Origin: Pseudomonas sp. MWU16-30317
GTDB lineage: Bacteria; Pseudomonadota; Gammaproteobacteria; Pseudomonadales; Pseudomonadaceae
DNA: 64,000 nucleotides
Assembly (NCBI RefSeq): GCF_020515695.1
Contig: NZ_JAIWJA010000002.1
Coordinates: 558,001 to 622,000, forward strand
Reading direction: 5' to 3'
Position numbers and translations under genes: made by a program
Shown: positions 49,346-59,095 of the stretch, one piece after another
Layout of the letters: every line of letters starts with the position of its first letter
Position numbering within the stretch: position 1 is the stretch's first letter
Notes under the pieces: generated by a model
Seen by the model: only the letters and a program-made list of their open reading frames with translations
What the model was told of the DNA's origin: nothing
The model's database searches: none

Positions 49346-51541
49346 TCAGCCCTCCTGAGCGGGTGCAGTGCCGACGCGACCTTTGCGCAGCGCTTCGATG
49401 ACGGTCTCTTTCGGGCCGTCGGCGACGATGCGGCCGTTGTCCAGCACGATCAACCGATCGACCAGGCTGAGCATGGTGGTGCGGTGGGTGACCAGCAGCA
49501 GAGTCTTGCCCGGTATCCACGCATGCAGGCGCTGGCGCAGCAGGTCTTCACTGCTGTTGTCCATGTGGCTGGTGGGTTCGTCGAGGACCATGATCGGTGG
49601 CTCCAGCAGCATCGCCCGAGCCAGCAGCACGGCCTGGCGCTGGCCGCCGGATAACAGCTGGCCACGTTCACCCACTGGGCGGTCGAAGCCTTGCGGGTGC
49701 TGCCGGGCCAGCTCGCTGACGCCAGTCAGTTGCGCGACTTCGAGCATGCGCGCATCACTCACATAGCGCGCGCCCAGGGTCAGGTTGTCACGCAGGCTGC
49801 CCGCCAGCAGCGGCAAGTCGTGGGCGACATAGCCGATCTGCTGGCGCAGGTCGGCCACATCCAGCTGGCGCAGGTCGAGGCCGTCGAGCAGGATCTGCCC
49901 TTCGGCCGGCTCGTAGAAGCCCATCAACAGGCGCGCCAGGGTGCTTTTGCCCGAGCCGCTGCGGCCGATGATGCCGACCCGTTCGCCGGGTTTGATGCTG
50001 AAACTGACAGCGCTGAGCGCCGGGGTATTTTGCCCGGCATAGCTGAACACCACCTGGCTGAGGCCGACACCGCCCTGCAATTGCGTGCGATCGAGAGGGC
50101 GTTGCTTGATGTCCCGTTCTTGCGGCAGGGCCATCAACTGATCGGTGCTGCGCATGGTCAGCTGCGCTTGTTGATAACGGGTGATCAAGCCGGCGATCTG
50201 GCCCAGCGGCGCGAGCACGCGGCTGCCCAGCATGTAGGTGGCCACCAGCGCGCCGACGCTGAGGTTGCCGGCGATGATGCTGTAGACCCCAGCGACGATG
50301 GTGCTCATGCCGCAGAACTGCTGGATGAACAGCGTGCCGTTGGTGGCCAGCGCGGCGAGGTCGCGGGCGTGGCCGTCGAGGCGGGTGAGGGCGCCGTGGG
50401 TCGACTCCCAGTGATGTTGGCGCTCGCTCTCGGCATTGCAGGCCTTGAGGGTTTCCAGGCCGCCGAGGGTTTCGATCAGCAGGGCCTGGCGTTCGGCACC
50501 CAGCGTCAGGCTTTTTTGCACGGTGTCGCGCAGGCGGATCTGAATCAGCAAGGCGAAGATGATGGTGATCGGAAACGCCAGCACCGGGATGATCACCAGC
50601 CAGCCGCCCAGCAGGCCGATCACCACCAGCATCAGCACCGCGAACGGCAGGTCGATGATGCTGGTGAGGGTCACGGCAGTGAGAAACTCGCGCAGGCCCT
50701 GGAAGTCATGGATGCTCTGAGCGAAGCCACCGATGGTGGCTGGGCGGGCCTTCATGGCCATGCCGGTGATCCGCTCGAACAGCGTCGCGGAGAGGATCAG
50801 GTCGGTCTTTTTACCGGCCTGGTCCAGCAGGTGTGCACGCACGACGCGCAGGATCAGCTCGAAGCACGTGCCCACTAGCAGGCCCGCGGCCAGTACCCAC
50901 AGAGTCGAGGTGGCCTGGTTAGGGACCACGCGGTCGTAGGTCTGCATGACGAACAGCGGCACCATCAGGCCCAGCAGGTTGATCATCAGGCTGGCCAGCA
51001 AGGCGTCGCTATAGAGCCAGCGCGACAGCTTGAGGGTGTCGCGAAACCAGGAATCGACCCGTGGCATCAGTGGAGTGCGCAGGTCTTCGAGTTCATGTCG
51101 TGGGCGAGCGAACAATGCCTCGCCAGTGTAGACGCTGGCCAGTTCCTCACGGCTCAACCACTGTTCGCCGCCTTCGGCTTCGCTGGGCAGAATCAATGCC
51201 CGGCCATCCTCGCCCCAGCGCCGCAGTACCGCGCAACGGCCCTCCTTGAGCAGCAGCAGTACGGGCAGATTGAGCGCGTTGATGCTGTCCAGCTCGCGGC
51301 GCAACACCCGTGCCTGCAGGCTGGCGCGCGCGGCGGCGCGGGGCAGCAGATCCTTGCCCAGGCGTTGCTGAGCCAGCGGCAGACCCGCGCTGAGGCTGGC
51401 GCGGCTGACCGTGCAGCCGTGCAACTTGCAAAGAATCAGCAGGCCATCGAGCAGCGGATCGTCGAAAGACTGCCTCGGGTCGCTGCCGGTCGGTACACGC
51501 TCAGGCGTGGGGTCGGGCGTGGGGCTGTGCATCTTGGTCAA
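49346..51541 (-). CDS. lapB: Adhesin exporter ATPase/permease LapB
   Basis: LapB (731 aa) is the inner-membrane ABC transporter that drives export of the LapA-like adhesin. The N-terminal 130 residues form a C39-like domain without a DCG catalytic motif, so it binds but does not cleave the substrate. Five or six helices follow (about 165-420). The nucleotide-binding domain has GRSGSGKSTLARLL, LLSGGQRQAVLLARAML and IMVLDEPTSHMD. Start: TTG 51541 has GGAG at good distance; ATG 51532 (MHSPTPDPTP) is the alternative. Confidence 0.92.
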   Translation of the reverse strand: MTKMHSPTPDPTPERVPTGSDPRQSFDDPLLDGLLILCKLHGCTVSRASLSAGLPLAQQRLGKDLLPRAAARASLQARVLRRELDSINALNLPVLLLLKEGRCAVLRRWGEDGRALILPSEAEGGEQWLSREELASVYTGEALFARPRHELEDLRTPLMPRVDSWFRDTLKLSRWLYSDALLASLMINLLGLMVPLFVMQTYDRVVPNQATSTLWVLAAGLLVGTCFELILRVVRAHLLDQAGKKTDLILSATLFERITGMAMKARPATIGGFAQSIHDFQGLREFLTAVTLTSIIDLPFAVLMLVVIGLLGGWLVIIPVLAFPITIIFALLIQIRLRDTVQKSLTLGAERQALLIETLGGLETLKACNAESERQHHWESTHGALTRLDGHARDLAALATNGTLFIQQFCGMSTIVAGVYSIIAGNLSVGALVATYMLGSRVLAPLGQIAGLITRYQQAQLTMRSTDQLMALPQERDIKQRPLDRTQLQGGVGLSQVVFSYAGQNTPALSAVSFSIKPGERVGIIGRSGSGKSTLARLLMGFYEPAEGQILLDGLDLRQLDVADLRQQIGYVAHDLPLLAGSLRDNLTLGARYVSDARMLEVAQLTGVSELARQHPQGFDRPVGERGQLLSGGQRQAVLLARAMLLEPPIMVLDEPTSHMDNSSEDLLRQRLHAWIPGKTLLLVTHRTTMLSLVDRLIVLDNGRIVADGPKETVIEALRKGRVGTAPAQEG

Positions 51542-51641
51542 CGGTTCTACTCCAGCGGTACTTCGGCCAGGACTTCTTTTGCGCGAATCGGCGGCGCCCC
51601 AAGGCGCTACCGACTCGCTACAGCGGCGCTACAGGCGCCGC

Positions 51642-53000
51642 TCAACGCATCTCCGGCAAGAGCTGTGCTTCGCTTTTGATTTCGGTCTGTGCAATGGCCT
51701 CTGGTGGCAATACCACCCGGGTCTTGGCCACCAGGTCGCCCATGTTGGCCAGCACGCGGTACATCGCGTATTCCTCGGTATAGCGCACTTCGACATAACG
51801 GCTATTGGCGGTGTAGAGCTCGTTCTCGCTGTCGAGCAAGTCGAGCAGGGTCCGCTGGCCGAGGCCGAACTGATCCTGATAGGCGGCACGTACGCGCGTG
51901 GTGGTCTCGGCGTACTCGCGGGCATAAGGGGTTTGCTGGCGGGCGTTGAGCATGGCGTTCCAGCTCAGCGACATGTTCTCGTTGAGTTGGCGCAGGGCGT
52001 TGTTGCGAATGTCCATGGCCTGATTGATCTTGTAGGCATCGGACTGCAGCCGGGCCTTGTCGCCGCCGCCGCGAAACAGGTTGTAATTGACCACCACGCC
52101 GGCACGCCAGCTGTTGTTGTGGCCTTCTTCGCCCGAGATGTTGTTGTTGGCACCCACCGCCAGTTCGCCGTCAAGTCGCGGATAGAACGGTGACTTGGCC
52201 ACTTCGTATTGACTCTCCGCCGCCTGTACGTCGGCCTGCGCCGATTTCAGATAGGGGTTGTTGCTCATCATGTCCTTACGCGCGGCCTGGAGATCGGTGG
52301 GCAATTCGCCCTTGATCGACGGGGGCGTTTCCAGCTCATCGGGCATGCGCCCCACGGCACTGTAGAAATTGGCCTCGGCATCGGAGAGGTTGACCTGCGC
52401 GGTGTAGAAGTTGTTTTCCGCCAGCGCGCGACGGGCGCGGGACTGGTCGGTGTCGGCGGTGCTGCCGATCCCTTGCTGGCTGCGCAAGCCGATCTGATCG
52501 TTGATGCGCAAGTGAGCTTGCAGGTTGTTTTTGGCCAGCGTCACCAGCTCGCGCTGCTTGAGTACTTCGAGGTACACCTGGATGGTGCGCAGGGCCAGGT
52601 CTTCGGCGCTGCCTTGTACGTAATAGGCGCGCGAGGTAGACACGGCCGAAGTGCGGGCCTTCTCGTTAGGCGTATTGAAACCATCGAAAAGCATCTGACG
52701 CAGGCGCAGTTCCGACTGGGTGTAATTCAGGCTTTCGGTGTGGTGACCGCCCTGGAAGCGGGTGGTGGGATTATCCGAGCGTTCACGCCCATAACCGCCT
52801 ACCAGATCGACCGTGGGCAGATAGCCGCTGCTGGCGACTTTGCCATCTTGGTCGGCAGACAATCGATTATGAATATTGGATTGCAGGTCGGGGTGGAAAT
52901 CGATGGTGGTCTGAATCGCTTCCTGCAGGCTCATCGCTTGAACATTGGCGCCCATCATCGCTAACAACATAGCGCTGCACAGAGGGGTCAAAACGCGCAT
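51642..53000 (-). CDS. lapE: Outer-membrane secretion protein LapE (TolC family)
   Basis: LapE (452 aa) is the TolC-like outer-membrane tunnel of the adhesin exporter and, in the Lap model, also the pore in which the adhesin stays anchored. The signal peptide is MRVLTPLCSAMLLAMMGANV. Two OEP repeats follow (EAIQTTIDFHPDLQ, then a second copy from about residue 245), with GLGQRTLLDLLDSENELY, the typical late motif. It is divergent from the adhesin gene and heads the lapE-lapB-lapC operon. A gap of 100 bases separates it from lapB. Confidence 0.92.
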   Translation of the reverse strand: MRVLTPLCSAMLLAMMGANVQAMSLQEAIQTTIDFHPDLQSNIHNRLSADQDGKVASSGYLPTVDLVGGYGRERSDNPTTRFQGGHHTESLNYTQSELRLRQMLFDGFNTPNEKARTSAVSTSRAYYVQGSAEDLALRTIQVYLEVLKQRELVTLAKNNLQAHLRINDQIGLRSQQGIGSTADTDQSRARRALAENNFYTAQVNLSDAEANFYSAVGRMPDELETPPSIKGELPTDLQAARKDMMSNNPYLKSAQADVQAAESQYEVAKSPFYPRLDGELAVGANNNISGEEGHNNSWRAGVVVNYNLFRGGGDKARLQSDAYKINQAMDIRNNALRQLNENMSLSWNAMLNARQQTPYAREYAETTTRVRAAYQDQFGLGQRTLLDLLDSENELYTANSRYVEVRYTEEYAMYRVLANMGDLVAKTRVVLPPEAIAQTEIKSEAQLLPEMR

Positions 53001-53519
53001 TGGGTACTTCTCCGTGTGAAGGTCTTATAATGGGCGTCAGAAATCTGACTGAGACCCATCGATATTTGATTGGAGCTTGTAACACACTATCGCAGAACAA
53101 GTTTTCCCAGCGCTAAGACGAAATTAGAATAAGCCTTATGCGAAAATAAACTTATACGTGCGGCACCTTTACCGACATTGTTAACTCAAAGACGCAGCTG
53201 ATAACTGCGCCCAGCTTGGTGTTGGGCGCAACTTGGAAAGTTCAATAATATTTGTGGCGCAAAAGGCAGGGGAACTGACCAGGAAGGGGAAGGAAGTGCA
53301 GGGCGACAGGATTTTGTCAGGGAGGCATGATTCTTGTAAGGCCATGCACATTCCGATCAAAGAATCTTTGAACTGAATGTCGTTGAATTTATTCATATTT
53401 TGTTCTGTAGTTAGACTCTTTGACAGGGCCGCCATCGTGTGGTGCCTGTCACTCTTGTGTCTGTCCCGGTCCTTGCCCATAGCCTGACTGCCACGCGCGC
53501 GTGGCAACGGAGAATGGCA
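53001..53519. promoter_or_regulatory. Divergent control region between lapE and the adhesin gene
   Basis: This 519-base region holds no gene. Features: an 8-bp inverted repeat TGCGCCCA/TGGGCGCA (53206-53213, 53223-53230); six GGA motifs within 53271-53323, as in RsmA/CsrA targets; and an 18-base perfect palindrome (53489-53506) just before the adhesin ribosome site. A TATAAT lies at 53026-53031 without a matching -35. FleQ controls lap genes in other Pseudomonas, but no FleQ site could be assigned. Confidence 0.6.
53489..53506. promoter_or_regulatory. 18-base palindrome before the adhesin start
   Basis: TGCCACGCG CGCGTGGCA is perfectly self-complementary. It ends two bases before GGAG (53509-53512), the Shine-Dalgarno sequence for ATG 53520. 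It could be a protein operator or, in RNA, a stem that hides or presents the ribosome site. Confidence 0.5.
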
Positions 53520-56500
53520 ATGGCAGTATTGATCGGTGTGGTGAAAGGTGTGATCGGGCAGGTGTTCGTGATTCATAGCGATGGTTCGCGGCGGGCCGTG
53601 GCCGACGGCGAACGCCTCTTCGCCGGCGACACACTTGACACCGGCACTGCGGGTGCAGTGGCCGTTCATCTGACCAATGGTAACGAGCTCACCCTCGGGC
53701 GTGGCAGCAGCCTGCAGCTGAGCCAGCAGTTGTTGAGCGACCAGCCGCCGAACATCGTCGTTCATGATCAGGCTACGGCACCCGATGGATCGCAGCTGAC
53801 TGAAGTGCAGCAGATCCAGCAAGCCATCGCTGCGGGTGCCGACCCGACTCAAGTCCTCGAAGCCACCGCCGCCGGCCCGACCGGCACTGGGGTATACACC
53901 AACACGCCCCCCGGCGACCTCGGCGGCGGCCACAGCTTCGTGCTGTTGACCGAAACCGGCGGCAGCGTCTCGCCGACCGTCGGCTTCCCGACCATTGGTC
54001 TGGGCTTCGATTTGCTCAACGCCCAAGAACCCGTGGGCGACCTGTTCCAGACTGCCGATGCGGGCGTTACCACGCCTGTGGTCCCGCCGGTCATCGTCCC
54101 GCCTGATGTCCCGCCCGTCACGCCGCCGGTGGTAGTCCCGCCCGATACCCCGCCAGTGACCACCCCTACCGACAACGGCATCACCTTCGTCGACCTCTAC
54201 CGCGACGGCGGCGAGCAGCGGGTATTCGAAGCCGACCTGCCCAACGGCACCAACACTGCGCAAGGCAAAGGCGGCGACCTGACCCGCACCGACGTGTTCA
54301 GCGTGGTCGCGCCAGACGGCCTGGCCTCGCTGACCATCGATGGCGTGCAAGTGGTCAGTAACGGTGTGCTGGTCAGCAACACCGGCGACGGCACGGTGCA
54401 AATCGTCGGTCAGTTGGGTAATACCCTGACCATCACCGGCTACAACGCCAGCACCGGCGTGTTCAACTACACCTACGTGCTCTCGGTCGATCAACAGAAC
54501 AATCAAACCACCAGCAATACCGAGCTGTCGGAAGATTTCCACCTGGTGGCCAGCGATACCGATGGCGACGCTGGCGATGCCTGGCTGAACGTGCGCATCA
54601 CCGACGACAGCCCGATCGCCAATAATGACGTCGGCAGTACCGTGACTCAGCAATCCCCCGAGATCACCGGCAACGTGGTGGCGAACGATTTCGTCGGCGC
54701 CGACACCAATGCCAATCCGGTCAGCATCGATCCGGCGCTCAATCCTGGCTTCGTCGTTTCCGGGCAGACCATCATCGGCACCTACGGCACCCTGACCTTG
54801 GGTACCGACGGCACCTATACCTATGTCCTCAATCCTGAAAGCGAGGCATTCCAGGCGTACAAGGACTCGGGCCTGGCGGCCAAGGAAACCTTCACCTACA
54901 CCCTGACCGACGGTGATGGCGACAAGACTACCGCCAACCTGACCGTCAACATTGCCGCCAACCACGAAGTGAACTTCAACTGGCTGCACGCCAGTGGCGG
55001 CGATCTGATCTTCAGCGAGGCCGACCTGCCCAATGGCACCAGCGTCGAGCCGAACAAGGCCAGCTTCCTGACCGACCACAGCAGCGTCTACATCGACGCC
55101 AAGGACGGGCTGGCGAACCTGAGTATCGAGGTCTATAGAGACGGCCAGTTGCAGAGCACCCAGGTGGTCTCCAATGGCAATCTGGTCAGTAACTCGGTGC
55201 AGATCGTCGGCGAGTCGGGCAACATCCTGACCGTCACCGGCTACGACAAAGTCACGGGTATTCTTAGCTATACCTATGTGCTGTCCGAGGCAGTCCAGAA
55301 CAATCCGCCCGCTTCGGGCGATCTGGCCAACCTGCAACTGTCGGACGACTTCAAGCTCGTCGGTACCGACACCGATGGTGACACCGGTTCGGCCTGGATC
55401 AACATCACCATCAAGGACGATGCGCCCATCGCCAGCAACGACGTTGGCGCCAGCCTGGTCACCGACAAGGCGCCGGAGCTCTCCGGCACCGTGCTGGCCA
55501 ACGACAAGGTCGGCGCCGATAGCAACGCCACCCCGGTCACTATCAAGGCCTCGGACAATCCCGACTTCAGCGTCAATGGTCAGGTCGTCGAGGGCAAATA
55601 CGGCACGCTGACTCTGCATGCCGACGGCACCTATGACTATGTATTGAACAGCGGTAGCGATGCGTTCAAGGAGCTGAGGGCGTCGGGGCTGACCGACAAG
55701 GAAGTGTTCAAGTACACCCTGACCGATGGCGACGGCGACTCCACCACCGCCAACCTGACCATCGATATCGGCGCCAACCATGCAGTGGTTTTCAACTGGC
55801 TGGGCAGCACCGGTGGCGACCTGGAATTCAAGGAAGCCGACCTGCCCGCCGGCACCAATACCGCATCCGACAAAGCCAACTTCCTTACCGACCACAGCAG
55901 CGTATACATCGATGCCAAGGATGGCCTGGCCAACTTGAGCATCGACACCCTCGTCAACGGCCAGACCGTGACCACGCTGGTGGTCGCCAATGGCGTGCTG
56001 GTCAACTCGCAAGGGGTGGTGGTGCCCGGTGAGTCGGGCAACAGCCTGACCATCACAGGTTACAACGCCAGCACCGGCGTGCTCAGCTACAGCTACACCC
56101 TGGCCGAGCCGGGCCACAACAATGCCCCCGGCAGCGCTGATCCGCTGGCGGAAACGCAGCTGTCGGACGATTTCAAGCTCACCGCGACCGACACCGACGG
56201 CGACACCGCTTCGGCCTGGATCAATATCACCATCAAGGACGATTCGCCCGTCGCCAACAACGATCAGGGCGACAGTACCCTGAGCACCAAGCTGCTGAGC
56301 ATCGCCGGCGACGTGCTGACCAACGATCACGTCGGCGCCGACACCAATGCCAATCCGGTCACGCTGACGGACGCGAGCGGCAAGGTGGTGACCAGCCTCG
56401 AAGGCCAGTTCGGCACCCTGGAAATGGGCACCGACGGCAAATATACCTACACCCTCGACCCCAGTTCGCCGGCTTATCAAGCCTTGGCGAGTGGCCAGAC

Positions 56501-59039
56501 GGCGACTGAAACCTTCACCTACACCTTGACCGATGGTGACGGTGACTCGACCACCGCCAATCTGGTGATCGACGTGAAGAGCGATCCCGTGCCGGTCGCG
56601 GTGGCTCAGGAGGCGACCGTCACCTCCGGTGCCACTGGTGCCAATGTGCTGCTGGTAATCGACGTTTCCAACAGCATGAACGATATCGTCAAAGGCACCG
56701 ACTTGACCCGACTGGATCTGGCCAAGCAGGCAGTCGACAAGATGCTTTTGCAATACGCCGATATCGGCGATGTGAAGGTGCAGGTCACTACCTTCAACAA
56801 CCAGACCCATCAGGTCAGCGGCAGTTGGGTCGATGTTGCCGAGGCCATCCGCCTGGTCAACGGCCTGACCGCGGGCGGCGGCACCAACTACGACTACGCG
56901 CTGGACGGCGCGAAGACGGCCTACGCGGCGGATGGCAAGCTGGTGGGGGCGGGCGTGCAGACCGTTTCCTACTTCGTTTCCGACGGTAATCCGACGCTCT
57001 CGAGCGACAATCCTAAAGTCACCAGCGAGCAATCCGGCAACCAGACCAATCCCAATCTGGGCGACGGCATCGACAGCGATGAAGCGGCGGTGTGGACCGA
57101 CTTCCTCAAACTGCACGACATCAAGTCGGTCGCCATCGGCATCGGCAACAGCGTTCAAGCCGACTATCTGAACCCGATCGCCTTCGATGGCACCACGGGC
57201 AAGGACATCGCGCCGCAGCTGGTGCGCGATGTCACGCAGTTGCCCAATATTCTCGGTGCCACGGTGCAAGGCCAGCCGGTGGTGGGTTCGCTCACCGATG
57301 GCGGCGGCTTCGGTGCTGACGGCGGCTTCGTCAAATCGATCAGCGTCGATGGCGTGAAGTACAGCTTCGATGGCAGCAACACCGTCACCGCAGGTGCCGG
57401 CGCGGTGGCCGACAACTACCGGTATATTGCCTCGGCCCACGAGTTGGCCGTCAGCACCCAGGATGGCGGTTTGCTGCAGGTCAATCTGCTCACCGGTGCC
57501 TATACCTACACACCACCAGTGGGCGCCACGCAAGCGTTCACCGAGACGGTGCTGTTCACCCTCACCGATACTAATGGCGATGTGGCCAGCAACGCCCTGA
57601 CGGTGCACGTATTGGCCGATACGCCAGTGGTCGCGCCGACGGAAACCATCATCACCAACGTGCTCGATTCGAGCATCATCGTGCCTGCGGCGGCGTTGCT
57701 GGCCAACGCGGCGGCCGGCACCCAGGTGACCAGCTCGACAACCTTCGATACAGGCTGGGGCGCAGCGCGCGGAGCCGATTTTACCAGTACCTCGACGACG
57801 CCTCTGGCGTTCCGCGGTGCAACAGCGAATCGGCTGGATCTCGAGCGCTCGGAGTTCACCGTGCGCAATGCGGCGCCGATGACTGCAGCGTTGATCGTGC
57901 TGGGCGAGTTGGGCGCGGTGGGCAGTGCCTTTGCCTCCGACACCCTCACGGTCGAGCTGAAAAAGGGCGAAACGCTGCACTTGCAGTCCAGCCTCAACGA
58001 CAGCCATGCCAGCCTGGCCTGGGCGGCCGCAGACGGTACCTACACGGTGCTTGGCAAGGACGGCAATTTCACTGCGACCGAAGATGGCGTCTACAAGATT
58101 CACGTCACCAACCTGGCTGGCGCAGAAGGCACCAAGGCTGAGAGCTACCAGCTCACTCTGACCGTCGACTACAGCCATGCCACCACCACGCCGGTGCACA
58201 CCGACACCTACAGCGTTGCCGACAGCCATGGCGATTCAGCCACCGGCGCATTGGCGATTCATTACCAGGCCGGTAACCATTTGGTGGGCACCGACGGCAA
58301 TGATGTACTGATTGCCGGTGAAGGCCACAGCTTGCTGGAAGGCGGCAAGGGCGATGACGTGCTGGTGGCTGGCAGCCAGGGCGATGATCTGTACGGCAAT
58401 GATGGCAACGATCTGCTGATCGGCGGTGCGGGCGACGACACCCTTGATGGCGGCGATGGCAACAATACCGCGAGCTATGCCAAGGCAACGGCCGGCGTGC
58501 ATGTCGATCTGACCCAGGTGGGCGTCGCTCAGGATACGGTCGGGGCAGGCAGCGACACGCTGTCGAATATTCAGAACCTGATCGGTTCGGATCACAACGA
58601 CTGGCTGGTGGGCGATCTTCACGACAACGTCATCACCGGCGGCAAGGGCAACGATACCTTGACCGGCGGCGGTGGCAACGACACCTTCAAATGGCAGGAC
58701 GGCGACACCGGGCACGATACAGTGACCGACTTCAAGCTGGGCAGCGACACGCTGGACCTGTCGCAGTTGCTGCACGGCGAGAACTCGGTGGCCAGTTCAC
58801 TGGATAATTTCCTGCAGTTCAAGGTGACCGGTACTGGCGAGGGATTGGTGTCGACCATCGAGATCAGCAGCCAGGGCAACGACATGACCACCCAGACCAT
58901 CTCGCTCGAGCACGTCGATGTGGCCAGTAATTATGGCGTGCAGGTGGGGGCTGGAGGGATGGTTGCCAGCGGGCATGACACGGCGACCATCATCAGTGGC
59001 ATGTTGAATGATCACTCGTTGAAGGCTGATACGGTTTAG
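53520..59039 (+). CDS. LapA-like type I secreted RTX adhesin
   Basis: A 1839-aa surface adhesin. Residues 1-110 form the retention module (MAVLIGVVKGVIGQVFVIHS). A LapG cleavage motif TAAG is at 116-119. A proline-rich linker (about 180-215) and three long repeats follow (about 219-480, 481-752, 753-1000), each with an EADLP block and a VCBS-like half. Next come a von Willebrand A domain with MIDAS DVSNS (about 1041-1245), calcium-binding GGxGxD RTX repeats (about 1590-1690) and a C-terminal secretion signal. It is much shorter than LapA of P. fluorescens or P. putida (over 5000 aa) and closer in plan to MapA/LapF. ATG 53520 is seven bases after GGAG. Confidence 0.92.
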   Translation: MAVLIGVVKGVIGQVFVIHSDGSRRAVADGERLFAGDTLDTGTAGAVAVHLTNGNELTLGRGSSLQLSQQLLSDQPPNIVVHDQATAPDGSQLTEVQQIQQAIAAGADPTQVLEATAAGPTGTGVYTNTPPGDLGGGHSFVLLTETGGSVSPTVGFPTIGLGFDLLNAQEPVGDLFQTADAGVTTPVVPPVIVPPDVPPVTPPVVVPPDTPPVTTPTDNGITFVDLYRDGGEQRVFEADLPNGTNTAQGKGGDLTRTDVFSVVAPDGLASLTIDGVQVVSNGVLVSNTGDGTVQIVGQLGNTLTITGYNASTGVFNYTYVLSVDQQNNQTTSNTELSEDFHLVASDTDGDAGDAWLNVRITDDSPIANNDVGSTVTQQSPEITGNVVANDFVGADTNANPVSIDPALNPGFVVSGQTIIGTYGTLTLGTDGTYTYVLNPESEAFQAYKDSGLAAKETFTYTLTDGDGDKTTANLTVNIAANHEVNFNWLHASGGDLIFSEADLPNGTSVEPNKASFLTDHSSVYIDAKDGLANLSIEVYRDGQLQSTQVVSNGNLVSNSVQIVGESGNILTVTGYDKVTGILSYTYVLSEAVQNNPPASGDLANLQLSDDFKLVGTDTDGDTGSAWINITIKDDAPIASNDVGASLVTDKAPELSGTVLANDKVGADSNATPVTIKASDNPDFSVNGQVVEGKYGTLTLHADGTYDYVLNSGSDAFKELRASGLTDKEVFKYTLTDGDGDSTTANLTIDIGANHAVVFNWLGSTGGDLEFKEADLPAGTNTASDKANFLTDHSSVYIDAKDGLANLSIDTLVNGQTVTTLVVANGVLVNSQGVVVPGESGNSLTITGYNASTGVLSYSYTLAEPGHNNAPGSADPLAETQLSDDFKLTATDTDGDTASAWINITIKDDSPVANNDQGDSTLSTKLLSIAGDVLTNDHVGADTNANPVTLTDASGKVVTSLEGQFGTLEMGTDGKYTYTLDPSSPAYQALASGQTATETFTYTLTDGDGDSTTANLVIDVKSDPVPVAVAQEATVTSGATGANVLLVIDVSNSMNDIVKGTDLTRLDLAKQAVDKMLLQYADIGDVKVQVTTFNNQTHQVSGSWVDVAEAIRLVNGLTAGGGTNYDYALDGAKTAYAADGKLVGAGVQTVSYFVSDGNPTLSSDNPKVTSEQSGNQTNPNLGDGIDSDEAAVWTDFLKLHDIKSVAIGIGNSVQADYLNPIAFDGTTGKDIAPQLVRDVTQLPNILGATVQGQPVVGSLTDGGGFGADGGFVKSISVDGVKYSFDGSNTVTAGAGAVADNYRYIASAHELAVSTQDGGLLQVNLLTGAYTYTPPVGATQAFTETVLFTLTDTNGDVASNALTVHVLADTPVVAPTETIITNVLDSSIIVPAAALLANAAAGTQVTSSTTFDTGWGAARGADFTSTSTTPLAFRGATANRLDLERSEFTVRNAAPMTAALIVLGELGAVGSAFASDTLTVELKKGETLHLQSSLNDSHASLAWAAADGTYTVLGKDGNFTATEDGVYKIHVTNLAGAEGTKAESYQLTLTVDYSHATTTPVHTDTYSVADSHGDSATGALAIHYQAGNHLVGTDGNDVLIAGEGHSLLEGGKGDDVLVAGSQGDDLYGNDGNDLLIGGAGDDTLDGGDGNNTASYAKATAGVHVDLTQVGVAQDTVGAGSDTLSNIQNLIGSDHNDWLVGDLHDNVITGGKGNDTLTGGGGNDTFKWQDGDTGHDTVTDFKLGSDTLDLSQLLHGENSVASSLDNFLQFKVTGTGEGLVSTIEISSQGNDMTTQTISLEHVDVASNYGVQVGAGGMVASGHDTATIISGMLNDHSLKADTV
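54174..56260 (+). repeat. Three long intragenic repeats in the adhesin gene
   Basis: About 800 bases recur three times, starting near 54174, 54958 and 55777. Stretches encoding TDHSSVYIDAKDGLANLSI are nearly identical in copies 2 and 3 at the DNA level. The repeats can recombine and change adhesin length. Confidence 0.8.
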
Positions 59040-59050
59040 GCCAGTAACGG

Positions 59051-59094
59051 GCTGCAAGCTGCAAGCGGCGAGCCACAGGCTTGCAGCTTGCAGC
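59051..59094. repeat. Palindrome between the adhesin gene and lapD
   Basis: GCTGCAAGCTGCAAGC (59051-59066) is the exact complement of GCTTGCAGCTTGCAGC (59079-59094). This is a common Pseudomonas repeat type. It lies between convergent stops and probably ends both transcripts. Confidence 0.85.
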
Positions 59095-59095
59095 T

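Noticed and set aside
53026..53031. A perfect TATAAT on the plus strand upstream of the adhesin
   Set aside because: No -35 element at 16-18 bases and almost 500 bases from the start codon; not enough to call a promoter.
53327..53371. A 14-codon frame (ATG 53327) with GGGAGG in the adhesin leader
   Set aside because: The ribosome-site spacing is only about one base and the peptide matches nothing; too weak for a leader peptide.
53181..58229. A 1682-codon open frame antisense to the adhesin gene
   Set aside because: Its translation is low-complexity and has no known domain. It exists because the adhesin codon pattern keeps the opposite frame open; the plus-strand product has clear domains and a ribosome site.
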